Made by a program: the position numbers and the translations under genes
Shown: positions 1-12,300 of the stretch, piece by piece
Position numbering within the stretch: position 1 is the stretch's first letter
Layout: the number at the start of each line of letters is the position of its first letter
Source: Poecilobothrus nobilitatus
Lineage: Eukaryota > Arthropoda > Insecta > Diptera > Dolichopodidae
DNA: 64,000 nucleotides
Assembly (NCBI GenBank): GCA_947095535.1
Contig: OX352774.1
Location: 213,702,965 to 213,766,964 of the forward strand
Reading direction: 5' to 3'
The notes under the pieces: model-generated
What the model saw: the letters and a program-made list of their open reading frames with translations, nothing else
The model's database searches: none
What the model was told of the DNA's origin: nothing

Positions 1-201
1 CATAATTCATTTTTTTTATTTTTTTTATTTCAAATGTGGTTCGATTTGTTGAAAAAAAACATATTGATTGTAAAAATTGTAGACAAAAAAAAAAAATTTA
101 ACAAAAAAGATTCAACATTTCTCATTCAGGACATATACAAATAATATGGTATTATATATGTATATATATGATATTAGAAATACACATGTATTTATAAAGG
201 T

Positions 202-663
202 TTTGGAAAAAGAGGCAATCCTGATTTTGAATTCAATTCTAAAATCCCTCCTAATTCGCAATCGCACATATACATATACATATATAAATATATTGGAAAA
301 AGTTAATAACCCTGCTTTTGAATTCAACTCTAAAATCCCTCCTAATTCAGAATTACTCATATACATATACATGTATACAAATATCCTGTAAAAGGCATAT
401 AATCTTGATTTTGTAACCAACTAGTTACAAACTTCTTCTTTAATTTTTTTTCATTCATATATTATGTTCTTCAACAACAAAGCTTTTAAAACAATAGGTG
501 CTACTACCTCCAAACTCTCGCTAGACAAATTATTGAAACCAAGATTTTAAATCCAACTCTAAAATCCCTTGAAATTCAAAGTATCACATGTACATAATAT
601 ATAATATAAATATTCCAGAAAAAGTGTAAAACCCTGATTTTAAATCTAACTCTAAATTCCGTC
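202..663 (+). repeat. Minisatellite units, about 100 bp
   Basis: Units read roughly: gaattcaactctaaaatccc, tcctaattcagaat, a variable catatacatatacata stretch, aaatat, tggaaaaag, then taaccctgattttg. Two adjacent units at 220-418 and a looser copy at 541-663. Confidence 0.75.
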
Positions 664-1801
664 CTATTATTATTCGATAAAAATTAAATATTAAAATTTA
701 AAAAAAAAAAACGATATAACGAGATTTTTAGAAGAACCTGATTTTGATAAAACGAGATTTTAAGAAACGAGTTTTTGAGATACGAGCATTCGTAGCGCTC
801 CCTTGAATGCCATATAATAATTGATTTTACTATTTAGAATCTTTTTCTTTTTTTTTTCTTTAATGATAAAAGTAACCTTTTATAAAGAACGAAACTAAAT
901 ATTTTTTTCTTTTTTCTTTTGTATTACTTTAGGGTATCGATTTTCTATTGTTAGATATTCCTTTTCTATAATATTTCTTTTAGAAGGCAAAAAAAGAAAA
1001 AAAAAAGAACCACTTAAAAGGGCTGATACATGGCAAATTTTTGGCATAAAAACTTAGTTTTTTTTGTTGTTTTTATATACAATCCATTAATATTTTCTTT
1101 GAATTTTTCTTATAGTTATTTGATTTTCTGGGAAAATTTTTTAGGATGTCATTTGGTTGTCGATTTTTATGTTTTCCAGCTTTAACAAAAATATTTTCCC
1201 TATTTCATTCTTTGTTCTTTAATAACAAATATATTTGAAGCAATTCTATTTTTATATGAAAAAAAAAAAAACTTTTATTTTATTTTTATTTATACTTTCC
1301 TAAAGGATTTAATAACATTAAATACATTAAACATACTTCTGTTTTCAGTACACAAATAGATTTTTATTTTATTAAAACGGAATGAAATGTAAAAAATTAA
1401 AATTAAAATTAAATTTATATATGTTTTCTAATAAAAAAAGAATTTTAATATTAAATTTTATTTTTTAGTTATCGTGCGGAAGGACCGACTGTCATATATG
1501 GCTTTATAGGCTTAGAATTCGATTTTCATTCAATCCATATATACTTGAGTCCATATCTAACTCGACTCCTTTAAAGTGTCACAAGCGTAATGGCAAATTA
1601 TATCCTAGAACATACGTTTTTCTTTTGTAGAAAACCATATTTCTAAATATAGAAACTAAATTCATAAGTCATATCTATAAATTTTATCGTCTGAAAATGG
1701 ATTTTGAAATTACCAAATCTTTAAATCGATTTATCTACCATTTCCAGTCGTTTTTTAACGATTTTAACAATTTTTCATATCATTTTTACTCTTGATATCA
1801 T

Positions 1802-1867
1802 TTTCGTTGAAAATTGGAATTTTAACCAAAAAAATTAGTTTTTGCGTATCTTATCTTTATCTTTTCT
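1802..1867 (+). repeat. 66 bp direct repeat, copy 1
   Basis: Identical to 2385-2450 by eye, from tttcgttgaaaattgg to tttatcttttct. Spacing 583 bp. Confidence 0.9.
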
Positions 1868-2384
1868 AAATAATATAAAAGCGAAATTTGAAACACGTAT
1901 CTAAATTTTATCGTCTCATATTTTGATATCAATTCTTACTTTCATTCAAAACTGAATATTTTCCTTGAAAATAAGAATTTTAATAAAAACGAGGAAGAGT
2001 GCGATAAAGTTGATTGTGTCAACTTTTGGATACCCTTATGAACCTAATATATGCTGTTTCCATAAACCTTATTCATCTTTTACAAAAATACATATCTTTG
2101 ATGTTTTACTTAATTACGTACCGAGAAATATTTATGTAAATTTTGGAGTTGTATGACAGACCTAATACAATCGAACCTGTTGCCCTGAATCAACCACCTT
2201 TTACAGAAGTTGTTGCCATAAAACTTCAAAATCTTTTACAATATTTCAGATGCCCAGCTTTATCATGTTCCAATATAAGCAAGCAACTTGAACCTACTAC
2301 TGTAGCACCTATTATTGTAGCACCAAATTTTTGAAGTTATTGCCACAAAACATGATCATCTTTTGTAAGATTTCAGATATCTAG

Positions 2385-2450
2385 TTTCGTTGAAAATTGG
2401 AATTTTAACCAAAAAAATTAGTTTTTGCGTATCTTATCTTTATCTTTTCT
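2385..2450 (+). repeat. 66 bp direct repeat, copy 2
   Basis: Identical to 1802-1867; the flanking sequences differ at both ends. Confidence 0.9.
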
Positions 2451-3681
2451 TTATCTTATTCATTAAGTGTAAAAATGTGTAAGCTAGCGGACCTGCTGCT
2501 CTGGCATATCCAAATTTTGCAGAAGTTACTAGCATGCAATTCGACATCTTTTCACAAAATTTCAGATACCTAGCTTCAATAGACACTGAAATATTTTCAT
2601 TTAGTAACAGAAGTTGTATGACAGCTACCCAAACCTAATTAAAACATAATTTAAAAAAATATTTTAGATTGAACCATCCCCTAATTGGATCGTGTTATCT
2701 TTCTGTCCAAAAGTCTATATATTGCTTTATATTAATTTTGTAAACTTCTTCATCATATTATCAATAACTCATTAGATATTAAAATAATCAATTACATATA
2801 CATTTTATAATCCTTAATTTTATATTACAATTCATGTTTAATTTAAAACGAAATATATTAACACAGGTCATTCATAATTTTATTTCTTTTTCATAAAGTT
2901 TTGGTTCTTACAGTATATTTCAGATTTTTATAGTACCTTAGAACTAAATTTCTATATTATCAAGACGTATTTTTTTTATTTGAAATTAAATTTATTTCGA
3001 GGGATCCACTATAATCCTTATATATCAATACGAGTGATTACGGCATCAAATTACACTTAGACATATTTTGAAAAGAAATGAAAATAACTAAAAAACTTCA
3101 CAACATAAAAAGAAGGATCCTAATACAAATATTATTAATTAAAAATAGGTATTTATAAATAAATAAATAAATAAGTATGTACATACAATATGATTTCTTT
3201 CAACTTCTTTATTTTCTCAATTTTCTTTAATCGTTTTTGATTCCTTTTTAATGCTATCATCAAATTCATCTGAAAAGTTAATATTATTTAAATCAGATTT
3301 GAATAAATTTTTTTTCTGAAGTAATAGATTTTAACAATATATAAATTGCATTAGAAATCATTTTTATATCTTAAATTAATTTAAAGGATATATGCATTAC
3401 TCAAATGTATAAAATTCAACTTTAAGTTATGTTAAAATCTTATCCTTATATTTTTATTCGATTACGAATAGTTAGTTTAATAGTTATAGTATAAAATAAT
3501 TATTTTTTTTATACAGGGGTTGTTAAAATAAAAAATCAAAATATCAAAGTAAGAAAAAAAGGAGTATAGACGGAATAAATTTCCGACAATTTTTGAAATA
3601 ATCGAACACATAAGATTCTAGCATATATTTCAAAAATAATAAAATATAATGCTAAATATATATCTATAGAACATGAGATAT

Positions 3682-4551
3682 CCCATTGGGTGACGTGTCA
3701 GAAGTATCATGATCAGAAGTCACGTGGGATTCACTGAAGTGAGTTTAAACTTCCATGCGGCTCCTGACTTACCACTGTAAATAAAAAGTCCATGGGAATA
3801 ATATAATAATTTCGAAAGTTTTAGACTAAACTTTAATTTATGCCCCGGCCAACTATAAAATCAGATACATTTAATTTCCATATTCCGAGCAGTCCGGATA
3901 TATACTTATATATGTACATACATTTTGGGAGGAATTTTATAGACTATTGCGAAATCAGATTTGCTCCTTTTTCCAGAATATTTATACATATGTATATCTG
4001 GCATTCTGAATTAAAAACTTTTATATACATTCTGGAAAAAACGTATACCCCTGATTTTACAGCCAAATTTAAAATCATTCTTAATTTAGGATCTCACATA
4101 TATATTCGGAATCTTAATCATAGTTTCCCCTTTTTGCAGAAAATGTATACATAAATGAATTAGGAAATATTATAGATTTGTTTACAAAATCAGGGTTATA
4201 CTCCTTTTTCAAAATTTTTCTAAATATGTGTATGCGATATTCTGAATTAGAACCATTTTTAAAATTGAATTCAAAATCAGAGTTATAGACTTTTTACAAA
4301 ATATTTGTTTATACCTATTATGTATATGTAACAATTCTGAATTAAGAGGGATTTTAGAGTTGGTTAAAAAATCAGGGTTATGCTACTTTTTCAGAATATG
4401 AAGTTATGTATAATACATATATAAAATATAGGCAAATTTTGAACAATCATTTTCAATTTCAATGGGAATTTTGACTCACTTTAGTTTTCATTTGGACTTC
4501 TAACGGTAACACTGAGACAAAATTTGAAGAGAGTCAAAAGACCCTATGGGA
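3682..4551. mobile_element. About 870 bp element with inverted ends and tandem minisatellite interior
   Basis: Ends share atcccat-gggt and a gaagt/aaagtgagt-t-aaa block in inverted order (near 3730-3755 and 4470-4500). The interior from about 3920 to 4400 has four or so reverse units of the 100 bp minisatellite. Identity of the ends is imperfect, so the boundaries are approximate. Confidence 0.5.
3920..4400 (-). repeat. Minisatellite units, reverse array
   Basis: Four or so inverted units with aaaatcagggttatactcct, tttttcagaata and gggattttagagttggtt. Same motif as at 202-663. Confidence 0.75.
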
Positions 4552-6399
4552 TCCAACACCGCTCTTATTGAATTATCAAGAGATTCACATAATATTATTT
4601 TATTTTTATGATTAATCCTTCATAAAATCAAAAATTAAATCATTGGAATGCATTTAGGTGATTTTAGATTAACTTTATAAGATTTTGAATCTCAGAAAAA
4701 AATTTAGGTGTATTGTATGCAATAAATAATTTTTCTTTTACGGAACTTAAACAAAATGTTTAATTAAAGTAACACACTATAATATATTACATAAGAAGCC
4801 CTATGATTTTATGATATAATCATGAAAGTACTTCCACCAATATTTTTAATTCGTTACGTATGCCAAACGTATCGTATATCGTATGCTTATCTAAGTTTGA
4901 CAGGAATTTAAAATAATTGTATGAATTTATTACCAGCAAAACGATGCTGACGGATTGTATGAACGATACAAACGATTGCTGACGGATTACCATATATTCA
5001 AAAATATTTTATGTGCCATATTCGAAATAAAATAGTAAGGTAAGCAAATGAAGTATTAAATGTATATGATACAGGGCTTACATGTGGAAAGATAATGAAA
5101 CAAATCTATTAAACTTCATTATTCTGAATAAAGGACATATGAGATTCAACTTTTAACATGAAGTCTCACTTTGTAAGAGTCACACTGTATTATGTAAATA
5201 TATTTTTTAATAAAACTGTATTATTTGACTTTAATACAAACGCAAATAAATATTTACACCTTAAAGTTATTTAGCAAAATGTATCTAATACTAATATATA
5301 TACATATATAGGCATAATATACATATAGCAATTTCCAGAAAAATGAAAACAAAACAATTTTAATTTTAATTAAACATCACCCAAAGACTATACATATTAT
5401 TATCATGTCTATATATAATTATAAATTCTCATACATATTAGTATTTATATATATGTATACATATAGCTATACAGTATGCATATAATATATGTATAATCAT
5501 GTATAATTCGTAAGACAAATAGGACATTAAGATTCATATCATATTTTTCTTTAAATTGTCACATTGAATTGCATTCGATCACGAAATATTTATGTTCAGA
5601 GTTTTGAATAAGTCCATTGGAATATATTGATTAAGTATAATATTACATTATTATACATATACAAAATATGTATGTATATATGTATATATTTCTCCATTTT
5701 AATAAATAAATATTCGTTCAGTAAAAAGGATTATTTCAAGGTATAAAAACAAATATGTACATGCATTATGCAATCAAACGTACGTGTGTAGTGTAATAAA
5801 CTAGATTTTTTCTTTAATTTGAATAAGAATTGAATAGGTCCGAACCGAATATTAAAGACCTGCAGAAAAACAAATCAATATTTCAAAGAAATATAATCAA
5901 ATGGTGTTAAGGAAAAATTTTACGTTTTTAAGTTTTCCATTTAAAGACATTTTCTTTAATTCTAAGAAAAAGTTATTTAGTTATGAAAATATATTTTGAT
6001 ATTTGATAATTAATTGGGAGCAGTACGTAAGTCCAAACAAATCTAGTGACAAAATTCCAAATTAAATATAGATTCCAAACTACAAAACTTCAATAATTAA
6101 AATCCCAAAACTTCAAAGAATATTTTATAACCATTATATAAATTCTATAGCATAAGTAAATAAAATATGTTGGTTTTAAATTGGGGGTTTTAATAATTTA
6201 TTTAGACAGAGGTTTGGGGCGACAGCCTATACACAATTTTCATCGTTTTGTTATTAAAATGTGTATATTTGAAATAAATTCGAGCGATTTTATAGTTGTT
6301 TACAAAATCAGAATCTGCTTTTTTTTTAATACACATAGGTATAATACATACAAATATATTAAAAATTTTGTATTAGGATGGATTCAAGAATTCTTTTTT

Positions 6400-6840
6400 T
6401 TAAGATTTTGTTTTTTCAACCTTTGTACAAAATTTCAGGTTTCTATCTTTATTAAATTCGAAGATATGAACAGGGTAGAACACTCTTATATCAAATTTCA
6501 AGTTTTTATCTTTATTAATTTTGAAGATATGCTTGTTCGGTTTTGGGAGTTGTGTGGGAGGTACTCGAACACATCGTCCGATTTCGCCCATTTGCAATTC
6601 CCGCCTTTCTTTAGTCATTGTTAACCTACAGTATAAATTTCATCAAGATAGCATCATTATTTTTTAGTTATCGTGCTTACTGACGGACGGGCGGACATCG
6701 CTAAATCTACTCAGGAGGTGATCCTGATTCAGAATACATACACATGTCCATATCTAACTCGCTTCCTTTTGGTGGTTACAAACACCATACCAAAGTTAAT
6801 ATACCCTATAACTTTAGGTGTAGGGTGTAATAAGGATAGC
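6400..6840 (+). repeat. Dispersed repeat end with GTCY-type tract
   Basis: tttttagttatcgtgct, gacggacgggcggacatcgc, taaatctactcaggaggtga, catgtccatatctaactcgc, ttggtggttacaaacacc and taatataccctataac. A related piece is at 1468-1600 (tttttagttatcgtgcgg, gtccatatctaactcgac). The layout recalls a repeat class common in fly genomes. Confidence 0.55.
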
Positions 6841-9269
6841 CTTTTAAAATCGTTTACACTTTGTTTTATTTATTATTTCTAATTAATTTTAATATGAATT
6901 CTATAGATATTAAATATATAATTATTTAATATATACTTTTGTAAAAAAAAAAAATGTAAATAAACACGAAATACAGAACTATATTAATTTGTATATCTAC
7001 CTATGTTTTTATACTTAATCTAAATTAGAAAAAAATATTTTATTTATTTGATTTTATTTAAAAATTTACAATGAAGATTTTGAAATACATTTAATATACT
7101 TTATGGAAATTTGCTTATAATATGAATTAAATGTTTGTTGAACTCTTCAATTGGATTAAACACAAAAAAAAACTTTATATAATGAAAAACGTGTTCAAAA
7201 TGTTTAATAAAGGATTACGAAAAGTTTTTTTTTTTTTTTTTTTGTTCTGATGTAAAAGAAAAAAAGTTAAAAAATAACTTCACAAATATATTTTGTATTG
7301 TTTTTTTTTATGATACATTTAAAATTTAGTTAAATATAAAATAAGTAATTCAAATAATATTTTTATGAGAATTTTATGTAATTTAATTATAGAAATTAAA
7401 CTTAAAACAAGGAAGAACATAAAACTAAAAAGTTTCTATAGACACACATTTTTCAAAAGGCAATTAAAACAGTTTTGAATACTGTGTCTTGCACGAAAAT
7501 ATCTAAATTTCGTAAAAATTTTTTAAAAAATTGTGGAAAACCAATAGACACTTTCACCATCCATCAGCTTCAAGACAACTTCAGTTATAAGGACAGGCTA
7601 CATAATTAAGACAAAATGTGGTAGGTAACACTTTATCTTATTACTTTTATTTTGCTTCCTCTTGCTGAGGTACCTTCTAGAAGAAGAAAAAGGAATATTC
7701 GGTTTACCTATCTATATATATATATATATATGCCTATTCTCTCCAACGACAACTCCGATTTTGACACTTGATATACATGTAAGGGTTGCTTCATATTTAT
7801 TATGCATTACAATATACTACTTGTAAAATGATAATATTGAAGCTTTAATTGTTGGGTTTTACTTTGTTAAAATTTTGTACAGGTGATTAATTTACATGGA
7901 CATGAAACGGAGCAAATTTTTAATTTTTTAATCCCTAATATCTCTTAAATAGGGGTAGGTATAAAACATTATCTTTGATTAATTTATAAGTTCAGTAGTA
8001 TGAATTATAAACGAAAAATATTTTTTAGAACAAGATTTTACACTTATTTAGAAAAAAAATTATCCGGAAAATTATCCTCAAAATTATCCGGATCGTATTA
8101 GTTCTTAGTTCTAAATAATTTATAATATATAAGTTTGGACGTAATGCACACCTTATTCAATCATGTAAAAAATTATGCCAATTTTTTAAAATTTTTTGAT
8201 TTTGAGTCAATTAACTTATAGAATTTCTCGATATTCAAAATCTTTTTTTGGTTACATTTCTTTATAAGGACATAATTTTAAAAAAAAAGAAAACAATTAT
8301 GCGTAAAGCAGCTTAAACCTATAAATATACATTAGAACTTACTCTAACTAGAACCCTGTAACTCATATACAACAAAAATCTCTAAATTTGGGAACCTACT
8401 ATTTCTCGATTTATATGTTCCCCAAAAATTTAAGGAAAAATCAACATTTACCTATTACAATTCACATATTATAATCCGCACCTCCTAATTTTAAACAAAT
8501 TTCTTCATTGCTATCCAATATCTTATTCCATATTTTTAACTTGACGCTTGCAAAAGCAATTAGGGTATCATCCCATTATATTGGCTTGACAGTTAGATGA
8601 GGTTAGTAAGTAAAAATCTCACAATACTAAAGATCGGAGTTAGAGGTGTAGGCAATTATATAATTGTTTAATTAATTTAAAATACGGTGTGAAAAATTAG
8701 ATTAAAGTGAATGGATATTTAATTTTTTTTTATTATAAATATGTAAATCAAATAATTGAAAATTTCGCACAATAAAGCAAACAAAAAAAAAATGTTTTTG
8801 TTTATTATTTCAGTTGATTGTAAGCAAAAGAAAATAAATTATCTTACTTTAACTTTTCACCTTTAATATTCATGTAGTACAGGTGCTACTTTATTGAAGC
8901 TATCAATCATATTGTCATATTCATATATACATACTATATTGGTATTAACTTATCAACAGGAACAATAGATCCAACAATACTAATAATTATACAGACAACA
9001 CATGTCATTTTCACTTATAAATATCATATATACGTACATACATACCTATATGTATACAATATAACAAAAAAACAAAAATATATCCTTTTTTTAAATGTAC
9101 AAGAAAAACAAAAAAAAAACAAATGGCGGAAGAGAAAATTAATGAAAAATTGTTCACTATGCATATAATAATATTTTTTATTTCATATTTTTTTTTTTTT
9201 CTTTTCATTTATATTTTGTCAACCATTTTGAATTATTAATCATTTTTTCCCCCCATTTTTTAATTACAG

Positions 9270-9380
9270 CTTCCAGACAGTTACGAAGAAAAGTTCCATA
9301 TGCTGGACATTTAATGACACCAAGAAGATTGTGGTTAAATAAAATTCCTACACAATGTGATGTTGTTATAGAGTTTCCAG
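9270..9380 (+). CDS. Ano8: Ano8 exon a (first visible), N-terminal domain
   Basis: Acceptor tttttaattacag, donor ccag|gtaatt. Two bases complete a codon begun upstream, then 36 codons, then one base carries over. The peptide contains YAGHLMTPRRLWLNKIP and CDVVIEFP, the insect version of the ANO8 start region (vertebrate form ends in CDVLMTFP). In vertebrates some 45 residues precede this point, so a 5' coding exon should exist upstream. Confidence 0.88.
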
Positions 9381-12300
9381 GTAATTTATTTGAATTTTTT
9401 TTTTTTTGTACGAAACAAAACTGTTTTTGATTATATAAAGGAAATGTAAATATTATACACACACACACCCACATGTATAAGTGAAGTTTAGATAAAAGTT
9501 TCTGGTTTTAGTGAAATTAAAACTTTTGCAATTTTTTTTTTTGTTTTGTTACGACTTACAAGTGAAAAAAAATATAAATTTGTACGGAATTTAGTTTAAA
9601 TTTTTGGATCAACTGAAAAAAGTTTTGGTAAAGTTGTGATTTCGTAATGCTTGTAATTAAAAAATTTGATTTTTCGGAAGAAAAACTTAAATATAGGTTG
9701 TAATAATTTTTAGTTGTCCTAAATGAGAAACTGAAAATCATTACATGTCATTTAAGAGAACAAAGAATTATTATAAAGCTATGTATATGTATAAAAGAAC
9801 TCTCAAATTTCTTCAAGTACTTAAAGGTGTCTCTCAAAGAAATTTAGAGGTATTTGATCTCGGCTAAACTTTTCTATTTAGAACCTTTTAATAATATATC
9901 ATTAAGAGTATCATAATGTTATTTTTCTAAGCTTTTATTAAATAGCTTTTACTATCGTAACTATCTATTATTTTTTCTTTTAGTCTTCTTATTAGAAGCT
10001 AGAATTAAAAAAGAACTATTAAAGCTCCGGCTTTTAATAAAACAAAATTTAAATTATTTGCATCGAAAATTAAATTAGCGAAGCAAAAAATTACAAGTAG
10101 AAGAATTATTCAATAAAATTGAATTAAATTTCTAAATGGTTTAGTTAAAATAAACAAAGAAGAACCAGGTCTGAGTGACTGATAGCCTCTAATAATTACT
10201 TACCATTTATTGTTTTCATTTTCTCCCTTTAAATCGAATCTTTGCGACAAATTTTAGCACTCAAAGTTCCCCCACTTTCAATAAGTTTCGTTATACTGCT
10301 TTTCAAAAATTCTTCCTCATGCATCACTTTCACAAATTTAAAAAAGGGTTCTTGCTTCTACTCGGCTCATACAGCTTAAAACTAAATAATAATAATAAAT
10401 AAACAAGACTACAATCATCATTTCAACCTGTTTAAAAAAAATCAGATTAAATTTTTAAAATAAAACTTCTCGGATTATAGTCAACCTTGATACAAAAAAA
10501 TTTTAAGTAAAAAACAAAAACATACACACACTTACAAGCCATTCTTAATTGATTGTTGTTATTATCAAGAAGAATATAATGCAACAGGATATTTTATTTT
10601 CTTAGCATAATTAAATTTTGTATATACACTTATTTAAAAAAAAAAAAAAAACTGCCATAAATTGTATACGTATATGTAATAAAATTTTACATATGTACAA
10701 AATACATAAACATTGACATTTATGATTTTTTATTATAATCTTTTTAGCGATTATTTTGATGAGTAAGGACTAAAATAATATGAAATGAAAAATTACTTGC
10801 AATTAATTCATAAATTTTATTTCTGATTCTAATTTATGATCATAATTATGATACATATTTATAACAATAATAACAAATCATCAAAATAATGATGATGATG
10901 AAGATTATTATGTTTATGATGATGACAAAGTGATAAAATTAAATATAATGATAAAAAAAAAAAAAAAAATCCAAAGTTGATCCTAATTGCAAGGCAAATT
11001 TTATGAATATTTGATTATCATTAAAAGGATAAATGTTTATGCAAAGGATAGGACATGAGTAGTAATTAATTTTTTATAAAATGTATGTACGAATTCAAAA
11101 TTATTTCAGTAGGTGTCTGTATTAATCCTTTTTAATCTTGAATAAAATGTTAAACTATGTTGATATGTTGAAAGGATCATCGATTTAATTTTTGTCATGT
11201 TATTATTTCTCTTTTATTTTATTAAATAAAATTAAAGTGCCAACATATTTAAGGATCATCTATATAGCAGAATTTATTTTAATCCTTTTATTTTTCCTTT
11301 TTCCCTTTAAAGGTTTTAAGGGATTTGTAGATTTTTATTAATCTTTGATCTCATTAAGATTAATCTCAACATTTGGACTTTATACGAATTGAAAATACAT
11401 TTTTGATAAAAGATTATTTTGTGCAAAAAGTTATAATGATTATATGGAATACTGTATTTAGGGATGAACAAAACATCGTGGTTGTAAGGTACAAATGAAA
11501 TGAATTTGTAATACCTTTAGTAAAGTTCTAAATTTTAGCAAATTTTAAATCATAAGGTCGTACCATTTAAAAATATCTTTGGAACAAGCTTAAACTTTTT
11601 TTACTATTTTGATTAATCTATTATGAGTGTTTTTGTTTCAGCACGAGAAAACTCCCTCAAGGAGAGTTTTAATAGTGCGATATTTTATTTAGAATCTTTT
11701 ACCAGTATATTTATTTTATCTTTAAGGCCCTCCTATTATTTTTATCAGATTTAAGATAAATAGAATAAAACTTATCATTATTTAAATTCTTTTAATAATT
11801 TTTTCTTCATTTTTGAAAAAATGATAAAAAAAATTTTAGAGCAAGCGCCTGATGAAGCATTACGATGGCTTCTAGCACGAATACGTTCTCAACCACCGTC
11901 TGGACTTGGTCTTGTTGCCAATGTCAAATCACATGAAAGTACAAAACGAACAGCTTTTTATATAAGTGCTCCAATTAATACGTAAGAAAATAAAAATTTT
12001 TATATAACATTAATAATAATATTAATAAAACTAATTTTACATTATTTAATTAAAAAGCCTTTATAAAGCCGCTGAAGAAGCAAGACTTCCAAAGCGTTTG
12101 CGTAACGATTTAGGTGGTGCCTTAAGAGAATTTACAACACGTGAATGTCATTGCTTTGAACAAATAAAAAGTAATGATGGTAGTACAACATTATTTACGT
12201 CCCAAGAACGTCAATGGTTAGTTTTACAAATGTTACAAGGTCTTAGAGCTGGCCCAACTGATTTGGATGCATTACAGGGTAGAGCTAGTGTTGAAGAAGG

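Larger units (their letters stand above)
1..9269. other. Upstream region: no gene seen; repeats and possible intron
   Basis: No exon with agreeing phase was found. It contains minisatellite units (202-663), a 66 bp duplicated segment, a repeat ending in a GTCY-type tract (about 6400-6840), an inverted-ended element (3682-4551) and AT-rich spacer with microsatellite patches. Because exon a starts mid-codon, part or all of this may be an intron of Ano8. Confidence 0.6.

Noticed and set aside
6181..6624. 147-codon open frame, the longest non-Ano8 frame upstream
   Set aside because: It runs through a dispersed repeat (atttcaggtttctatctttattaa twice in tandem) and its Phe/Ile/Asn-rich product looks like no protein family.
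7601..7614. Possible first coding exon of Ano8 (acaaaatgtg followed by gtaggt)
   Set aside because: It would carry over two bases, whereas exon a at 9270 needs one; it also encodes only one full codon.
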